A DNA stretch of 64,000 nt. It comes from Halichondria panicea. Lineage: Eukaryota > Porifera > Demospongiae > Suberitida > Halichondriidae. The translations under genes and the position numbers were made by a program. Location: contig NC_087377.1 in assembly GCF_963675165.1 (NCBI RefSeq), positions 16,054,198 to 16,118,197 of the forward strand. Reading direction: 5' to 3'. Shown in pieces: positions 50,601-63,600 of this stretch (its first letter is position 1; every line of letters starts with the position of its first letter). The notes under the pieces are model-generated. The model worked only from the letters and a program-made list of their open reading frames with translations, ran no database searches and was not told the origin of the DNA.

Positions 50601-52190
50601 AGACACACACACACAGACAGACAGACACACACACAGACAGCTTTACCGTATCCCTCCTGCGGCTACGCCTCGAGGCATAATAACTTATTTGTTGTATGGA
50701 GGCTATCCATCCATGCTGTAAACATTTAAGTATGCCTTGATTTTAATTTTATACTGTGTGTGAGGTCAAGGTTCATTCATTTCGCCAATTGGCTCAGCTT
50801 CATTGTACATGCCCTAAACACGATAATTACCAGTTGTTGTTGTTCTTGCCACACCCAGTTGAGCGTCGGCGTCAGGACAGGATGAACGAGCTCATCAAGG
50901 TACTGGCTCAGATAGTGCCTGCTTGTCAGAAAAAAGACGCAACTGCTGGTTCCATTGTCGGGGTGAGTGTGTGTGTCTGTGAGTGTGTGTACTAAAGTAC
51001 TATTGGAAAAGCCATCGAAATATCTACTAACTTGGTTTTTTTAAGCCTAAATTTCTTAATATTATTATGCCTCGGTGCGCATGCGCAAGCGAGGTATACG
51101 GTAGTGTGTTGTGTGTCTGTGTGTGTAGACTATTTCAGCTGCTCAAGGATCAATAAAGTGCAAGTAAGAGTTTCTATAGGCTTCTAGTCATGTTTTCTTG
51201 GCATGCTATTTGTGGATTTGCAAAATAAAGCTTCGTTCTCGAGTTATGCCTAGTTTTGCTTACTTGGATTGCCATTGCAGCCTTTTCAGAAGAGTCTGTA
51301 GCAAAACTTGTTCACCGAGTGTTGCTACTCTACTTAGTAGTTAGCTCTGCACTAGAACACTAGCTATTGGTAGCTGCAAGAGCGAGAAGAGAGCTGCAAG
51401 GCTCTGGACTTGCAGCCATTAATTTTAGACTTGAACTTTTGGCATTGATCGTTTTTAACTAACAATCATGGTCGATCATTACCCACTATTTGAGTTTCCC
51501 TGTGATTGCATGCAAGTACTATTGAAAGCTACCGAAATATCTACTAACTTGGTTTTTTTTAAGCCTAAATTTCCTAATATTATTGCTAAGCATGCATTAG
51601 TGTAGAGCACAGTGTTATGTTAGTTACTAGTAGCATAGAATCCAGCAGAGTTCATCGTATATAACACATGTAGTTAGTTGTACATAAAATTAATAATAAT
51701 ATTTATTAATAGCTAAGCATGTTTTTTTTTATCTCCACGTACATGTCTCACCCTCACGTCATGTTTCCCTGACTGCAGTATGTGTACAGCAAGGGAACGG
51801 TACTGGACAAGACAGTCTGGCACCTTCGCAAGCACAACCTATGCACTTGTCAGCTTCGTCACAATTATCTCCCCTCTTACAATCATCGCTGCTGACTGGA
51901 GCCTCTAATCCAAACACACCACTCTTAAGCTCACTCGTACAAACTCTATCCTCCATTGCGAGCACGACCACTTCTCCGTCCACTCCTGTACCGAAATCCT
52001 CCATGCTGTCACAAGCCAACAACAATGGCGGTGGTGGTGGTGGTGGTGGTGGTCTCTCTGCCGCGGCTGCTGCTAGTCTGCTCATTACTCTGATTCTGGC
52101 TCAGAATGTGCTCACAAGCAACTCAAGTGCTGGTAGCCCCGGGCAAGATTCAATGTCTATGGAAACGGTGGACCAATCCTCTCAACAGTA
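47685..52190 (+). CDS. USF-like bHLH transcription factor, nested in P3
   Basis: Exons: about 47685-47862 (DDGLPSDMTSEDGS, Gln-rich), 48709 to about 48840 (GPLYVMIPPSSSAEILHAMG then RPIAPK), 49182-49234 (NREAQRKATHNE), 50859-50963 (VERRRQDRMNELIKVLAQIV then PACQKKDATAGS) and one from 51780. The basic region with H-N-E-x-x-R-R-R, helix 1 and USF-specific upstream words (YVM, IAP) match USF1/2; USF binds CACGTG E-boxes. Helix 2 (YSKGTVLDKTVWHLRKHN) is read if the last exon starts at 51780, with a stop 20 codons later. Another acceptor at about 51790 opens a different frame of over 130 Ser/Gln/Gly/Ala-rich codons ending at 52191 but without helix 2. The donor after exon 2 is non-standard (gca/gttgtg) if the frame is to hold. 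The first exon was not found. No leucine zipper is seen. Confidence 0.72.
49373..49815. repeat. Dispersed repeat, copy of 8044-8480
   Basis: Near-identical blocks (ctagtgttcaagctggcgct at the start). It lies in the USF-like gene's intron region. Confidence 0.75.
49827..50328. repeat. Dispersed element, relative of 34625-35218
   Basis: Starts tgaaagcaccgcaggtgctg and ends gcatgcgcaccgaggcata. Same orientation as 34625. Confidence 0.75.
50330..50684. repeat. Dispersed element, relative of 8494-8883
   Basis: Ends in gcggctacgcctcgaggcata; directly follows the preceding repeat, as if nested or tandem. Confidence 0.7.
51066..51485. repeat. Inverted dispersed element (34625 family)
   Basis: Begins tgcctcggtgcgcatgcgca, the complement of the end of 34625-35218, and runs in reverse to aacaatcatggtcgatcatt. 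Confidence 0.75.
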
Positions 52191-54505
52191 GTGTACAGTA
52201 TATTATAATTGTGGACTGTTTATACTGTTCTAGTTTTAACGTGTGTTTTTTAGTAATCTCTCCTTCACTTACTATATAGCTACATTGTCAGTATTATTAT
52301 GTATACATAGTTTTTATACATGATATTTGTGTGGATCTCTTTGAGAAAAATATTGTAGCAAAGCCCATTTATATGTAACCACGCCCATTATAATTATGTG
52401 CAGCCTAGCCTGCATCTCAAGCGGAGACTTTCCTGGAAAGTTGGCTGGGTATAAATTAAATCGACTGCTTTCGCATAATTATAACCATTATAATTTTATA
52501 GCCACTGAAAACTTGATGAAGAACCTTCATCAAGAACAAGGTACGTGTGTATAATGTGTAGTTATGCAGTGCAATGAGTTGACTGTGTACTATTGAATGT
52601 ACAGTACACAGAATGGGAACCTAGCATGCTTACTCAGTAGTCTGTATGTACATGCACTTGTATACAAGGTATGCTTCAATGTATGCAGTTTAGGTGTGTA
52701 CAGGGAAACGTGTGTCAATTGAGAACACTAGCTCACAATATTTGTACATGTCATTGTACGGTACGTGTACCAGGCCCTTCATCACACTACCAGTTTGAAT
52801 GTGTCCATGTGTTGTTTATCCTGGCTACAGAACACTGACTCAGGACGAGGAGGACTTTAACAAGTTCCTGGAGAGTGTCAAAGCTCAGCAGCTCTCACTC
52901 TCCACAAAAGGTATCACATTAACTGACTCTTACGATTATTCTAGTATTCATAATGTAAGTACGTACATATTGTATACCAGTACATGTGTTGTGTGTGGTG
53001 TCCCTATAGTTGAGTGTGAGTGTGAGAGGCCATATATATAAGGAGGACATACGTGTGTCGAGGCTGGAGGTGGCTCGTGTGCTGAGGGAGAGAAATGAGT
53101 ACAAAGAGAAGTACCTCTCACTATTGGAGCAGATTAGGTAAAGGGTCATCGTGTAGTGTTTGTAAAGCGGTCATCATAACTTTAATAACTGCTAATACAT
53201 ACTAACACTGTGTATCCAGAGGAGGTTCGACAGGTGCAGTGCAGCTCAAGCAATTAGTCTCTGATTACACGCTTGCATGAGCGGATAATTAGTGTTCATG
53301 CAATCAAAGGCTAGTACATACTAACACTGTGTATTTGTACTAACAATGTTAGTTGATTAATAATAATGTTTCTCTGTTGCACAGGATGAGTGCTGACTCT
53401 GCTCTGTTTAAGTCCAAGAGCAAGAAATCAAAGTGGCTCGACTAGTGAGTTGTGTCACGTCAGTTAGTGTGTAGAGTTGTAGTGAAGCTTTTCTTATTCT
53501 AGTCACTCTATAGAGATTATTATAGAATACAGTCAGGTTAATTAATGGACTCCATAGCGGACCTATGCCACCTCTAGAGTACAGCTATACTGTTTCACTG
53601 TATATCTTGAAGTAAGATTATAATCTAGTGCAATAAGATACTATTAGTGTTATGATTCTACTAAAACTCGTTCTCAAAAGTTTCAGCCTATTGTAGACTA
53701 GTTTTATTTTATTGCTCCCGTTACTTGCTACTTAGCCAGATCATATATACTATTGTATAACACTCCTCTGGTTTCTATAGATCTTTATTATTTATGTCAA
53801 CAGCCGAGGGTAGCACTTCAGTGCTCTAGTTCTAATTCTGATCGATTTGTCTTCTGTACTATTGTTTGATTTTTCCACCCCTCATCTTTTCCGGCCCCCA
53901 GTTATGCGGCCATTTTTCAGCCCGGCCAAGTGTTGAAGAGACAAGAAGAGGCACTGAGAATGGAGGTAGAGGTACAGAGTACATTAGCTGGAAAATGCAT
54001 TTGTGTCATACTTTGTAGAGTCCCTTAAAGTCATTCAAGGTCAGCTATAGTGTGTCCTATTTGAAGGTGTGCAATGTACAATCATGTACGACCCCCCCCC
54101 CCCACACACACCTTTAGGCCTACTATGCTGTTAAGAAAGAGAAGGGCCTCACGTAAACTGGTCCCTCAGTGTGACTGTGTCCATGTGACTCTTTAACCCC
54201 TCAGTTCCCGAGCCCCACCCCTCACTGTTTGACTCGGAAGAGGAGAGATTTTGATTCTGGGAGAAGGCGTCCACCCTACCCTCGGACAAGACCCCAACCA
54301 AGGACCTAAACTTGTTATGAGACTGTTAAATATTATTTTGTCTGTTTTTGTACTATTTTCTGGCAATGTAATTATGTATGTACCACTTCATGTCATCATA
54401 ATAACTATAATTATATGCGATAAAATTCTGTTGCAACTCAACATAATAAAAATAATATCGTTATAAACTCATCGCACAATTAAAGAGAAACAATTAACAA
54501 AATAA

Positions 54506-57297
54506 CTAATTAGCACTTAAAGAGAAGAAATCAACAGTTTGAATAAAAGTTAACAGTTGTGTCTGTCCTCCGGCTACAATGACCTCTCCACTAGGAAGTA
54601 CTGAGTATGTGGAGCAGTATCGTGCAGTAGACAGGTCTCACACTTTCACCCACCTCCTGGTGTCAGGCTGGTAGAGGTGGATCACTGAACTTGGGTTGAC
54701 TCTGTCGTCCAGTCCACCAACGGCTAATAGTGACCTCCCAATACTGAGAGGAGCTGACCAGAAGAGTGGTGCTTCCTGTAAGGTCTGCCAGAGAGTGGGT
54801 GTGTCCAGGTTCGAATGGGCCTTTGCAACGAGTTCAGTGAGGTCGACGTGGTACACTGTCTTGGTTGCACTCAGAGTGTGATCGTATCCTCCCATTAGGT
54901 AGAGGGTGTTTCCTATGAGAGTCGATTTCAGTGATGATCGTGGGTTAGGTAGTGACTGAGCAATGTACCATCTTCTTGATGCCACGTCCAACACCTCCAC
55001 AGAGGAGGTACGTTCTTTATCATCATCCCCACCAGCTACAATGATGCGGTTGTTAAAGGAGACAGCTGTTGAGGAAGAACGAGCAATGTTCATTGGTGGG
55101 TACGGGTGAGTCCATTCCCCTGATTCAAACACTGCAAGCTGATTGGTGCGTTTTTTGTTTCTTGGATTATTTCCTCCCACCAACACTAGTCGATTAGCGA
55201 GTGATGTCATAGCGAAGTACTTGGCAGTGTACTCTGGTAGTTTGGTCCATTGATCTTGCTCGAGCTTCATCACTGTACACCTGTCACGATCATTGACTGC
55301 AAACCCTCCACCAACATACACCGTGTCACCGATAACAACACTCTGTACCGAGTCACCCATCTTGATTGGCATGTCTTTTCCTCTTCTCCATTTCAGAGTG
55401 AGTGGAGGTCTCAACTCTCTGGGAGGGGGACCCTGAATAATGAATGAGTGTAATTAGGATAGTGTCTACTAACAAGCGAGTGTTACTTGTAGCAATAATT
55501 GCATGCACACTAAATCACTTTCTCTAATTAGCTTAAGAGGCCACGCCCACCAGTCTAATAGAATGTACAGTACGATTATAAGAGATCAAAGCTTCTACTA
55601 TAGCTCTGCAATAATATAATGGTGCATTTTGTCTCACCTGTCTCTGCTGTTGAATGATGGCGTCTCTCCTGACCAGCTCAGCATCCTTGTGCCCAATCTG
55701 TTTCCTGTGTGGCTGTACAAGGGAACGTTTCACACACGTGAATATCATTAATGAAAATTCTACAATAGAACAAGAACAAACAACAATTTCCGCTAAAGGA
55801 AGTACATAATTATAGGCACACTCAAATGGATGTGTAGTTACGGCTTAACACATGAGACAGCATCCATGCATGTTAAGGTACAATACTATTGTTGCTGTGG
55901 GAATCTCATTCACACACTACATGTATGCACCTTCTTGACTGGTTGAGTGTCCTTTGACTCCCTCTTTGTTGCCTCCACTGAACCAGAACCTCTCGTCAAG
56001 TAAGCATCTAGAAAATCGATACCAACATTAATAAAGACGAATATGATTTTTTTCGTTAGGGTTATAGTTATAGGGTTAGCGGAATTGTAAAACACATACT
56101 TATCATTGACTCACAGATATCCCTGGCAGATGGTCTCCTCCTCATGTCTTCTTGCAAACAACTGTCGATAAGCTTCCTCAACCTGTGTGTGTGAGGGATC
56201 TGGGCAACATGGAATGATCGATCCTTGGCTGATTTAATGGTCTCTAGCTTGCAAACAATCTGTGTCACAATCACCCCATAGGAAAACACATCCAGGCTAC
56301 TATCGTATTTCTCTTCTTCCAATCGAATAGCCTCGAGAGGTAGATACCCCATACAGTGACCAATGGCTGTGAGGGTGTGGCTAAGCTTGGAGGGATCGTA
56401 TAGCCGTGACATGCCAAAGTCGGAAATCTTTGCGACAGGTACTGGTCGTGCAAGCTTCAGCAAGACGTTATCGCCACAGAGGTCACGATGGATAATCTGC
56501 TTGCTATGAATGTAGGCCAGACCACAAGCCATGTCTTTGGAGAGGCTAATTTCACATTCGCTAGTGAGGGACTCTTCATCAAGGCCAGAGAAATAGGATC
56601 TCAGATTGCAATCCATCAGCTCAACAACGAGGATTGTACTCCCTGATTTCGGGTGCTTGGCAGTCGACAAAAACTGAACAACATTTGGGTGCTGGAACGA
56701 CTTGAGAAAATCTCTCTCACGATCAATTGCATCGCTAGCTTCTTCGTTTTTGCCAACTGAAATACTTGCCTGCATCTCCATAGCATCGTGAAGCAGCACT
56801 TTGACTGCACATATCTCGCCCTTGTAGCTGCCTTTGAAGACTGCTCCAAATGCACCTTTACCGAGACGCTCGTCTAGGAAAACAGTTAAATCCTCGTTAA
56901 TCTTCTGGCGATCTTGGTCAACTGTAGAATGTTGTGTGGGGTAAAATAATATTATGCCGAATTGGTACTTACCTTGTAATTTTACTTTTTTAGGGTTGTT
57001 TGGACCAGTAGACTGTAGATGATCTCTTTCGATGGTCTGGGCTATGTGAACTTCACTCACGATGGGACTTGACAAAGCCTCCACCATCTCCTTCCAGCTC
57101 TTCCCTCCTTCATTAAGCCATTTAATCAAACCCTCACGATAGCAGTCATCAGGATTGTTGCTCCATTCTTTCCCGATGCTGTGGATTGTAGCCTGGGGTA
57201 TGTCAAGAATAAGCAAGATGTTTCGCCACTTAATTCGAGCATCAAACGTGACGAGATACAATCTCTTTAGATCTGCTATTGTGAGATAGTCGGACAT
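54506..57297 (-). CDS. K4: Death domain, TKL-like kinase, coiled coil, Kelch (nonsense in last blade)
   Basis: Exons 57297-56973, 56921-56100, 56007-55931, 55712-55638 and 55432-54506. Domains match K3 with all kinase motifs (GKGAFGAV, CAVKV, HRDLCGDN, DFGMSRL). Intron 1 is 51 bp, divisible by three and open, as in K2. In the sixth Kelch blade a Gly codon (GGA in K0/K2/K3 contexts) is TGA at 54640-54638, after RRWVKV. The frame beyond is still open to SAN and TAG at 54506, so it is a fresh single-base stop that removes about 44 residues. The propeller would lack its closing strands. It may be a recent null allele, a sequencing error, or a tolerated truncation. Confidence 0.88.
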
Positions 57298-57620
57298 CTT
57301 CTCTGTAGAATAATTATGGTTATAATTTGTCAGAATTTAATATGTGATAAAATAATATTTGGTGTGTGCAAACTAAATCATGTACATACAGTAAAAACAG
57401 TACTGTCTGCACTTACTGATAATAATCCAGAGGCTACAGTATCTTCACAGCTTGATACCAGGCACAATACAGAAATACAGGACAACAGCTAGCTCAGCTA
57501 CAACGAGACCCGTCCTCTTTCTCTGCAGAATAAACAAATAGCTGTCACGTGCGATAATAACATTGCTAAACCACGTGGCTGGTCTTTCACTTCCATAGCT
57601 AGAGAAAAGTAGAAATTGTA
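57298..57620. promoter_or_regulatory. Shared upstream region of K4 and P4 (divergent)
   Basis: Contains two CACGTG sites (57546-57551 and 57572-57577). Part of the sequence seen in other units (the MDSV start of P) has been replaced here. Confidence 0.5.
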
Positions 57621-60600
57621 CAGTCAGTTTTGAAGCTCTGAGCAAGTGGTCAAACTATTTGTCTGTATTGGTGGAGGCTGAAGACATGAGTCCATGGACA
57701 GGGGCTACTGAGGAACCTTCATCAAGAACATTAACAAGGTACAGTTATTCATAAATATTAAATTACAAAGTGAGAGGTCATTTCTTTTGGAGGTTGAGAA
57801 AAATTCCTGGTGTCGCATATTTAGAGGGTCGTATCTAATTGGAGGTTACTCTACTATCCTCGATTATAGGATGCTTAAAATTATATTGTTTCTAGCGGCC
57901 TGGAATCGAGGCTGTGGTTTGACCTCTATTTAGGACGCGACATAAAAATATAATTGTCACATGCATCAGTCGCTACTTTTAGAGATCAGAATATTACCTA
58001 AGATCGGAGGGTGTCGCATATTTGGAGGGTCACCTTAAATTGAATAAGTACGGTACTTGTGTATACTGTGTAGTTAGTTATAATGTGGGCCCTAACTTTG
58101 GACCTTTCGTTTTCGTATCATTTTCGCTTTCGAATTACATGGTTAGAATTTGCATGATGGTAACTACCTCCCAAATAACGAACACACACACACTTGTTGT
58201 TCCCGCCCATACTTGTACTCAGATGTGCTCACAGAATAAGGCCTATAGTTTACTAGGATCATTTATGAGATGGAGGATTGCGATATTCCGGGCACACCAC
58301 TGTCAGTGTGTACTGTATACCGTATAGCGGGTAGGGTATAAACTTTCGTAGAATGACCGTTGAAAGGTTTTCGCGGATTTAATTTTCACGGAATAGCAGC
58401 CTTTCTGCAGCATGCATGCATGCGATATTAAATTCTAAACCTGTGTAGGGTACCAGCTACATAGTCTTGTACATGGCTTGTAATAATAATTATTATACGT
58501 GTATAATTATGATGATATCCCATTTTGTACTACATCAGGAGTGCATGAACTCCTGGTACTATAATAATTATTATCGGGTTTAAAATACAGCGACTTTTCA
58601 ATTACGAATTACGAAATTCGCTCAATAGATTGGTCATGCAATTTCCCATTTATAGTTGCAACACAATCAAGCTTGTACAGTGTCATTCACAATCCATTAA
58701 CCTCTCATTGGATAGTACTGTCCCTATTCCTGTGTTGTACACTACTGTCTATTTAATTGTAGATTGTGTTATTTATGTTTATGTGATCAATTTCCTGAAC
58801 CAATTTCCCTCCCCCCACAGTCTCGTGCATGGACAAAGATGATGTGTACAGTTTTGGAGTGCTTGCTTGTGAAGTGGTGAATGCCAGATTTCCTGAAGCT
58901 GCTGTATTTCTTGGTCTGCTATCGAGTATGGAAGGTGTATGGCGGGAGCTCCACCCACTCATCACCTCAGGACAGACCCTCCATGGACACTGTGTTACAC
59001 CACATCAAACAATTGGACTCTGAGTCTTAGTATTGGTGCATGAGTGTGTTATTATTAATTTGTGTAAAGAATATAATTATTATGAAGATTTTCTTGCAAA
59101 CAAAGTGGGGGAGGGGCTGCTCAAGATGAGGGGGTGTTGCATATGGGGCCAGAGATCAGAAAGCCATGTGGACTCACTGAAAACTGTACTAGATATCATG
59201 CAAGATGATAGCAGCCACGGTCCTCACACTTGTCTGCTCCCTTCATAAAGCTAGCTCTCTGGGGAAGGTGAACGTACAGGTGGTTTTACTTCCCTATGTC
59301 CCCTCCAGCACTGGAGTCAAGGTCAACTTCACTCTGAGCTCCCCTCAAGGTTGCTTCTTTTGGTCAGTGTACCTACTGTGTGTGTGTAGGGGAGGGGGGA
59401 TACTGGTGTAAGCTGTGACCCTGAGTTACAGTCAATAGTTAATTAAGCTTGGTGCAAAGATTTAGGCCTAAAAACAATTTTAACGTGGCTTAATATTGCT
59501 CGGTGAATTCCAGCGTCCAATAATTATTATATAATTATAGTGCAATAAAAATAATTAATGATCACGTATAATTATTATGCCACACACACACACTCCCACC
59601 CACACACACACACACACACACACTCCCACCCACACACGCCCACACAGGTTGAGCATTAAACCGGACATAGTGTCAGATATCTAACCATGCAGCTAGCATA
59701 CTTGTAGTGATACATGTGTGTCTCTCCCCTGCCCTAACCACACCCCCTCACACACGTGCAGGTGTTGGCAAGTCCACCCTCCTCCGCTCTATGGCGTGTC
59801 ATGAGCTGCGTCTACCAGCTGGTGTGAGTGTACTACACGTGGAGCAAGAGGTCACCGGGGACAACACACTAGCACTGGATAGTGTACTCAAGTGTGACAC
59901 TGAGAGAGTGCAGCTGCTCGCTAGAGAGGGGGAGCTACTGCATGGCCTCAGGGGACAAGAACACAGCAGCAGGCAGGTCTGTATACTAGGGGTGGGGGGA
60001 GGTGTTTTAAGTACAGTAAAATTACAATAATGAATTTTATTGTGTCCAGCTATGATTAGGGTTACCAGTGTGTAGGTGTCCTAGTGTGTAGTATACTGTG
60101 TGTTTGACTGCTAGTCAGCATTCGTATGATTATGGTTTGTGTGTATATTTTCAGTAGTTATTTTCAGTACTTTATTTACCTTTCATCTTCCCCTCTCTCT
60201 GTATGTGTAGTGCTTCTGATGAGCTGGCTGAGGTATACCTTCCACTACAGGAGATAGACGCTGATGAAGCACCAGCAAGGTAACTGTACCCAGTAGATCA
60301 AGTACCATCTTACACACTGTGCTCACTCACTCACAGAGCTGGCTGTATTCTGGCTGGTCTGGGGTTCACTCCACATGCAGAAGAATGAGATTTTATCTAG
60401 CTAAGACACTATTTGCAAGGTAAGCGGTTTTTGTGAGACGGAAGTGCTGACATTAATTTTTTCTTGGGGAAGGCGTGGGTGTTTTTTCAGAATCAGGCTT
60501 GTTTTCAGAGCTATCTTTTAGCTGCCATAAGTTGAATTCCGTGGATATAATTTCAATGATTTTCTGATTTTCTGAAAGCTTAGAAAGAGACCTTTCAAAT

Positions 60601-63600
60601 GGTGTCATCAAAGTTTATATTTGAGAGATAAAAGTATTTGCCAATTTGGCCATAACATGAATAAAATAGCCCATGGTCCAAGGCGGAAAATTACAAATTA
60701 GGGCCCCAACAAAATTTTGGATCGAAACACATCATTTGAAAGGTCTCTTTAATTCTAAGCTTTCAAAAAATCATAACATTTTTGACATTGGATCAACGGT
60801 ATTAAAGTTAACCCTTTCCCGGCTTTGGACGACATATGTCGTCCAGCTGACCGAGATTTTTCAAAAATTTGCTGTGCTGGCTGTGTTGGAGCTATGCACA
60901 CACTGTAGGTACCAGCACATGCGCATTGAGCTGCTCTTTCACATGGTATTTTCAACATCTTGCTTTGAGGTACACTTTGTGCAGTACGGTCGAAAGAAAA
61001 GTGACCGTTTGATGATGACTTCAAGATCTTTGTAGTACAACCTCAATGGGGTTCTAGAGCTGCTAGACAGTGAGAATATCAATCCTCATGGCCTTGTAGA
61101 GTGAGAGGACAGTGACTGGGATCATAGCTAGGTAGGAAGCTACCTCAAGCTAAAAAATAAAGAGCCTGAGGAGCCTGAAGGAGCTGGACCAAGTTTCTGG
61201 ATCTGGTAAGTCTAGAGTAGCATTTGTAAAACATACTGTATACTGATAGCTTCAGGATAGCTTCAGTATATGTTTGCTTAGGCTAGTTAGTACAGCAGTG
61301 GATATCATGAGCCACCATTGAACTTGTAAACGTGTGTGTAGGTGAAGAACGTTTCCCGGGAAAAGGGCGTCTGCTGATACGACCTCGCAGAGAAGTTTCG
61401 GCAGATCCTGATCGAACTATGTCACCGTGAGAACATTGAGAACACTTACTTAGTGTCTATAGCACTTTGTGCCTTCGTATAATATTGTTTGTGTACATAA
61501 TTGTGAATGTTTGTAAACAATCGCTAATTAGTTGGGGGTGGTCAGTTGCTAGGTAACGATGATGATGTCATGGTACCCCTGGGGTCTGGGCTACCTGTAG
61601 GAAATAGTTACGAGTGATTTCAATGTATGGTTCATAAGATATGGATTTTTAAAGAAAAACATGTATTAATTCTGTATTATTTTGTTTTAATTAAAGCCGG
61701 GAAAGGGTTAATGGCTGTTGAAAAATCAGGTTTGTTTTTAGAGCTATCTTTTAGAGGCCATAACTTGTGTTAGGAACGTCCTATTTAAAAAACTGAAAGA
61801 CGCATTCTGTAGCTTTGAGAAAGCACTATTGTATAAAGTGTCTTAAAACCGCTAATTGCTCGCAGTGCCAAAGCTCACTAATTTGTGTGTCCTATGCTGT
61901 AGATGTAGGAACACGGAACCATCGTCGGTTGTGTGCAGTGTATTATAGTCGTACCCCCGGGTTTGAAGTGATCCATGGACTACTGGACCGTGTCATGCAG
62001 CTGCTGGAGGTGTCCTTCACCAAAGATGGCAGTGGATACTTCCTCAAGGCAGCTGAAGGTGAGGGTTGCATAAGCACAGCTGTGTATGTGTGTTAGGGAC
62101 TTGTGAAGGAACTACATATGCATTCAGTCCAGTTTGTTGGGAATTAGTGGCCGTGAGGTTTTTGAAGTGTATGTGTTGAATCCACTGGAAGATTATTTTG
62201 TCATAAAATTTATTCCTACAACTCACTTGCTCACTGCCCACACTTCTGCCCTGCTTGTATTTACCGCCCCCTCCCCTGCACACACACTCCACAGACTCTA
62301 CCTAGTTCCCGGGCCGTTGTGCGGAGGTGTGTGTACGTGGGAAGGTGATTGGGAAACTGGGCATGCTCCATCCTGGTGTGTCTGTTGTGCAGCTCTAGTG
62401 TGTGTGAGACTGGGAGGTGTGTTTGGTGCAGCTGTTCTCACGGCCTCCTCCAACCAGTACCTGCCCTCCGTACTCTCCAGGGAGAACCTATCTCCTCAGG
62501 TTAGTGTGTGTTCATCATGACCTCCTTGACAGTATGTACCCAGGTGTGTGTTTAGGGTCAATACTGCAAGGTCATGTACTGTACATAATTATGTCATGTA
62601 CATATAATTATAGCCTGGATCCCAGGGTAGGCCGGTGAACGAGGCTAGTACATATAATCCTTTTGTTTGTAGTTAGTGTGCTTTAGTAACCATTAAAGAT
62701 CTAACATACTCTTCTTGAGGGGAGGGGTAGTTAAACACATTATTTTAAACAGCCATAACTTTAATACCGTTGATCCAATGTCAAAATTTATATTATTTGC
62801 TTAAAGCTTAGAAACAGACTTTCAAATAATGTGCTTCAATCTAAAATTTCTTTTGTGTAATTTTTCGGCCTTGGACCATCAGCTATTATCCTTGGTTGTG
62901 TCCAAATTAGTTTTGTAGCTCAAAATGACGTTTGAAAGGTATATCTTATATACCCTTTGATTCCTTGTTAAAAACCGCTTCTATCTATATATGTTGTAGA
63001 GCTGGTAAGCTCCACATTTTGTGATCTTGTGTGTGGGCATTGGGTGCATGATGTGAGATCAATTTCAACATGGTATGGAGTGTTGTTAACATGGAGGGTG
63101 ACATTGTATGAGTGTAATAACGTGCGACCCCCCCCACACACACCTTTAGGCCTACTATGCTGCTCACTTCAACTGACTCTTACGATTATTCTAGTATTCA
63201 TAATGTAAGTACGTACATATTGTATACCAGTACATGTGTTGTGTGTGGTGTCCCTATAGTTGAGTGTGAGTGTGAGAGGCCATATATATAAGGAGGACAT
63301 ACGTGTGTCGAGGCTGGAGGTGGCCCGTGTGCTGAGGGAGAGAAATGAGTACAAAGAGAAGTACCTCTCACTATTGGAGCAGATTAGGTAAAGGGTCATC
63401 GTGTAGTGTTTGTAAAGCGGTCATCATAACTTTAATAATTGCTAATACATACTAACACTGTGTATCCAGAGGAGGTTCGACAGGTGCAGTGCAGCTCAAG
63501 CAATTAGTCTCTGATTACACGCTTGCATGAGCGGATAATTAGTGTTCATGCAATCAAAGGCTAATACATACTAACACTGTGTATTTGTACTAACAATGTT

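Larger units (their letters stand above)
47301..53445 (+). pseudogene. P3: small coiled-coil gene with a long exon 2
   Basis: Exon 1 (47301-47423) has the same 4-base insertion as P1 and stops early. A second, partial exon 1 end is at 52505-52540 (EEPSSRT). It joins in phase to 52831-52954, which reads TLTQDEEDFNKFLESVKAQQ and [10 protein letters not shown]; this longer exon 2 is missing in P1, P2 and P4. The coiled-coil exon is 53010-53137 and the last exon 53385-53445. P3 therefore keeps what may be the ancestral exon 2 but has no clean start. The USF-like gene lies between the two exon-1 pieces. Confidence 0.55.

Noticed and set aside
51759-52085. Minus-strand Pro-rich ORF opposite the USF-like last exon
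   Set aside because: Pro run is the complement of a GGT repeat; no other support.
60673-61035. 120-residue ORF crossing the piggyBac-type element boundary
   Set aside because: It spans the TTAA junction and matches no transposase feature.
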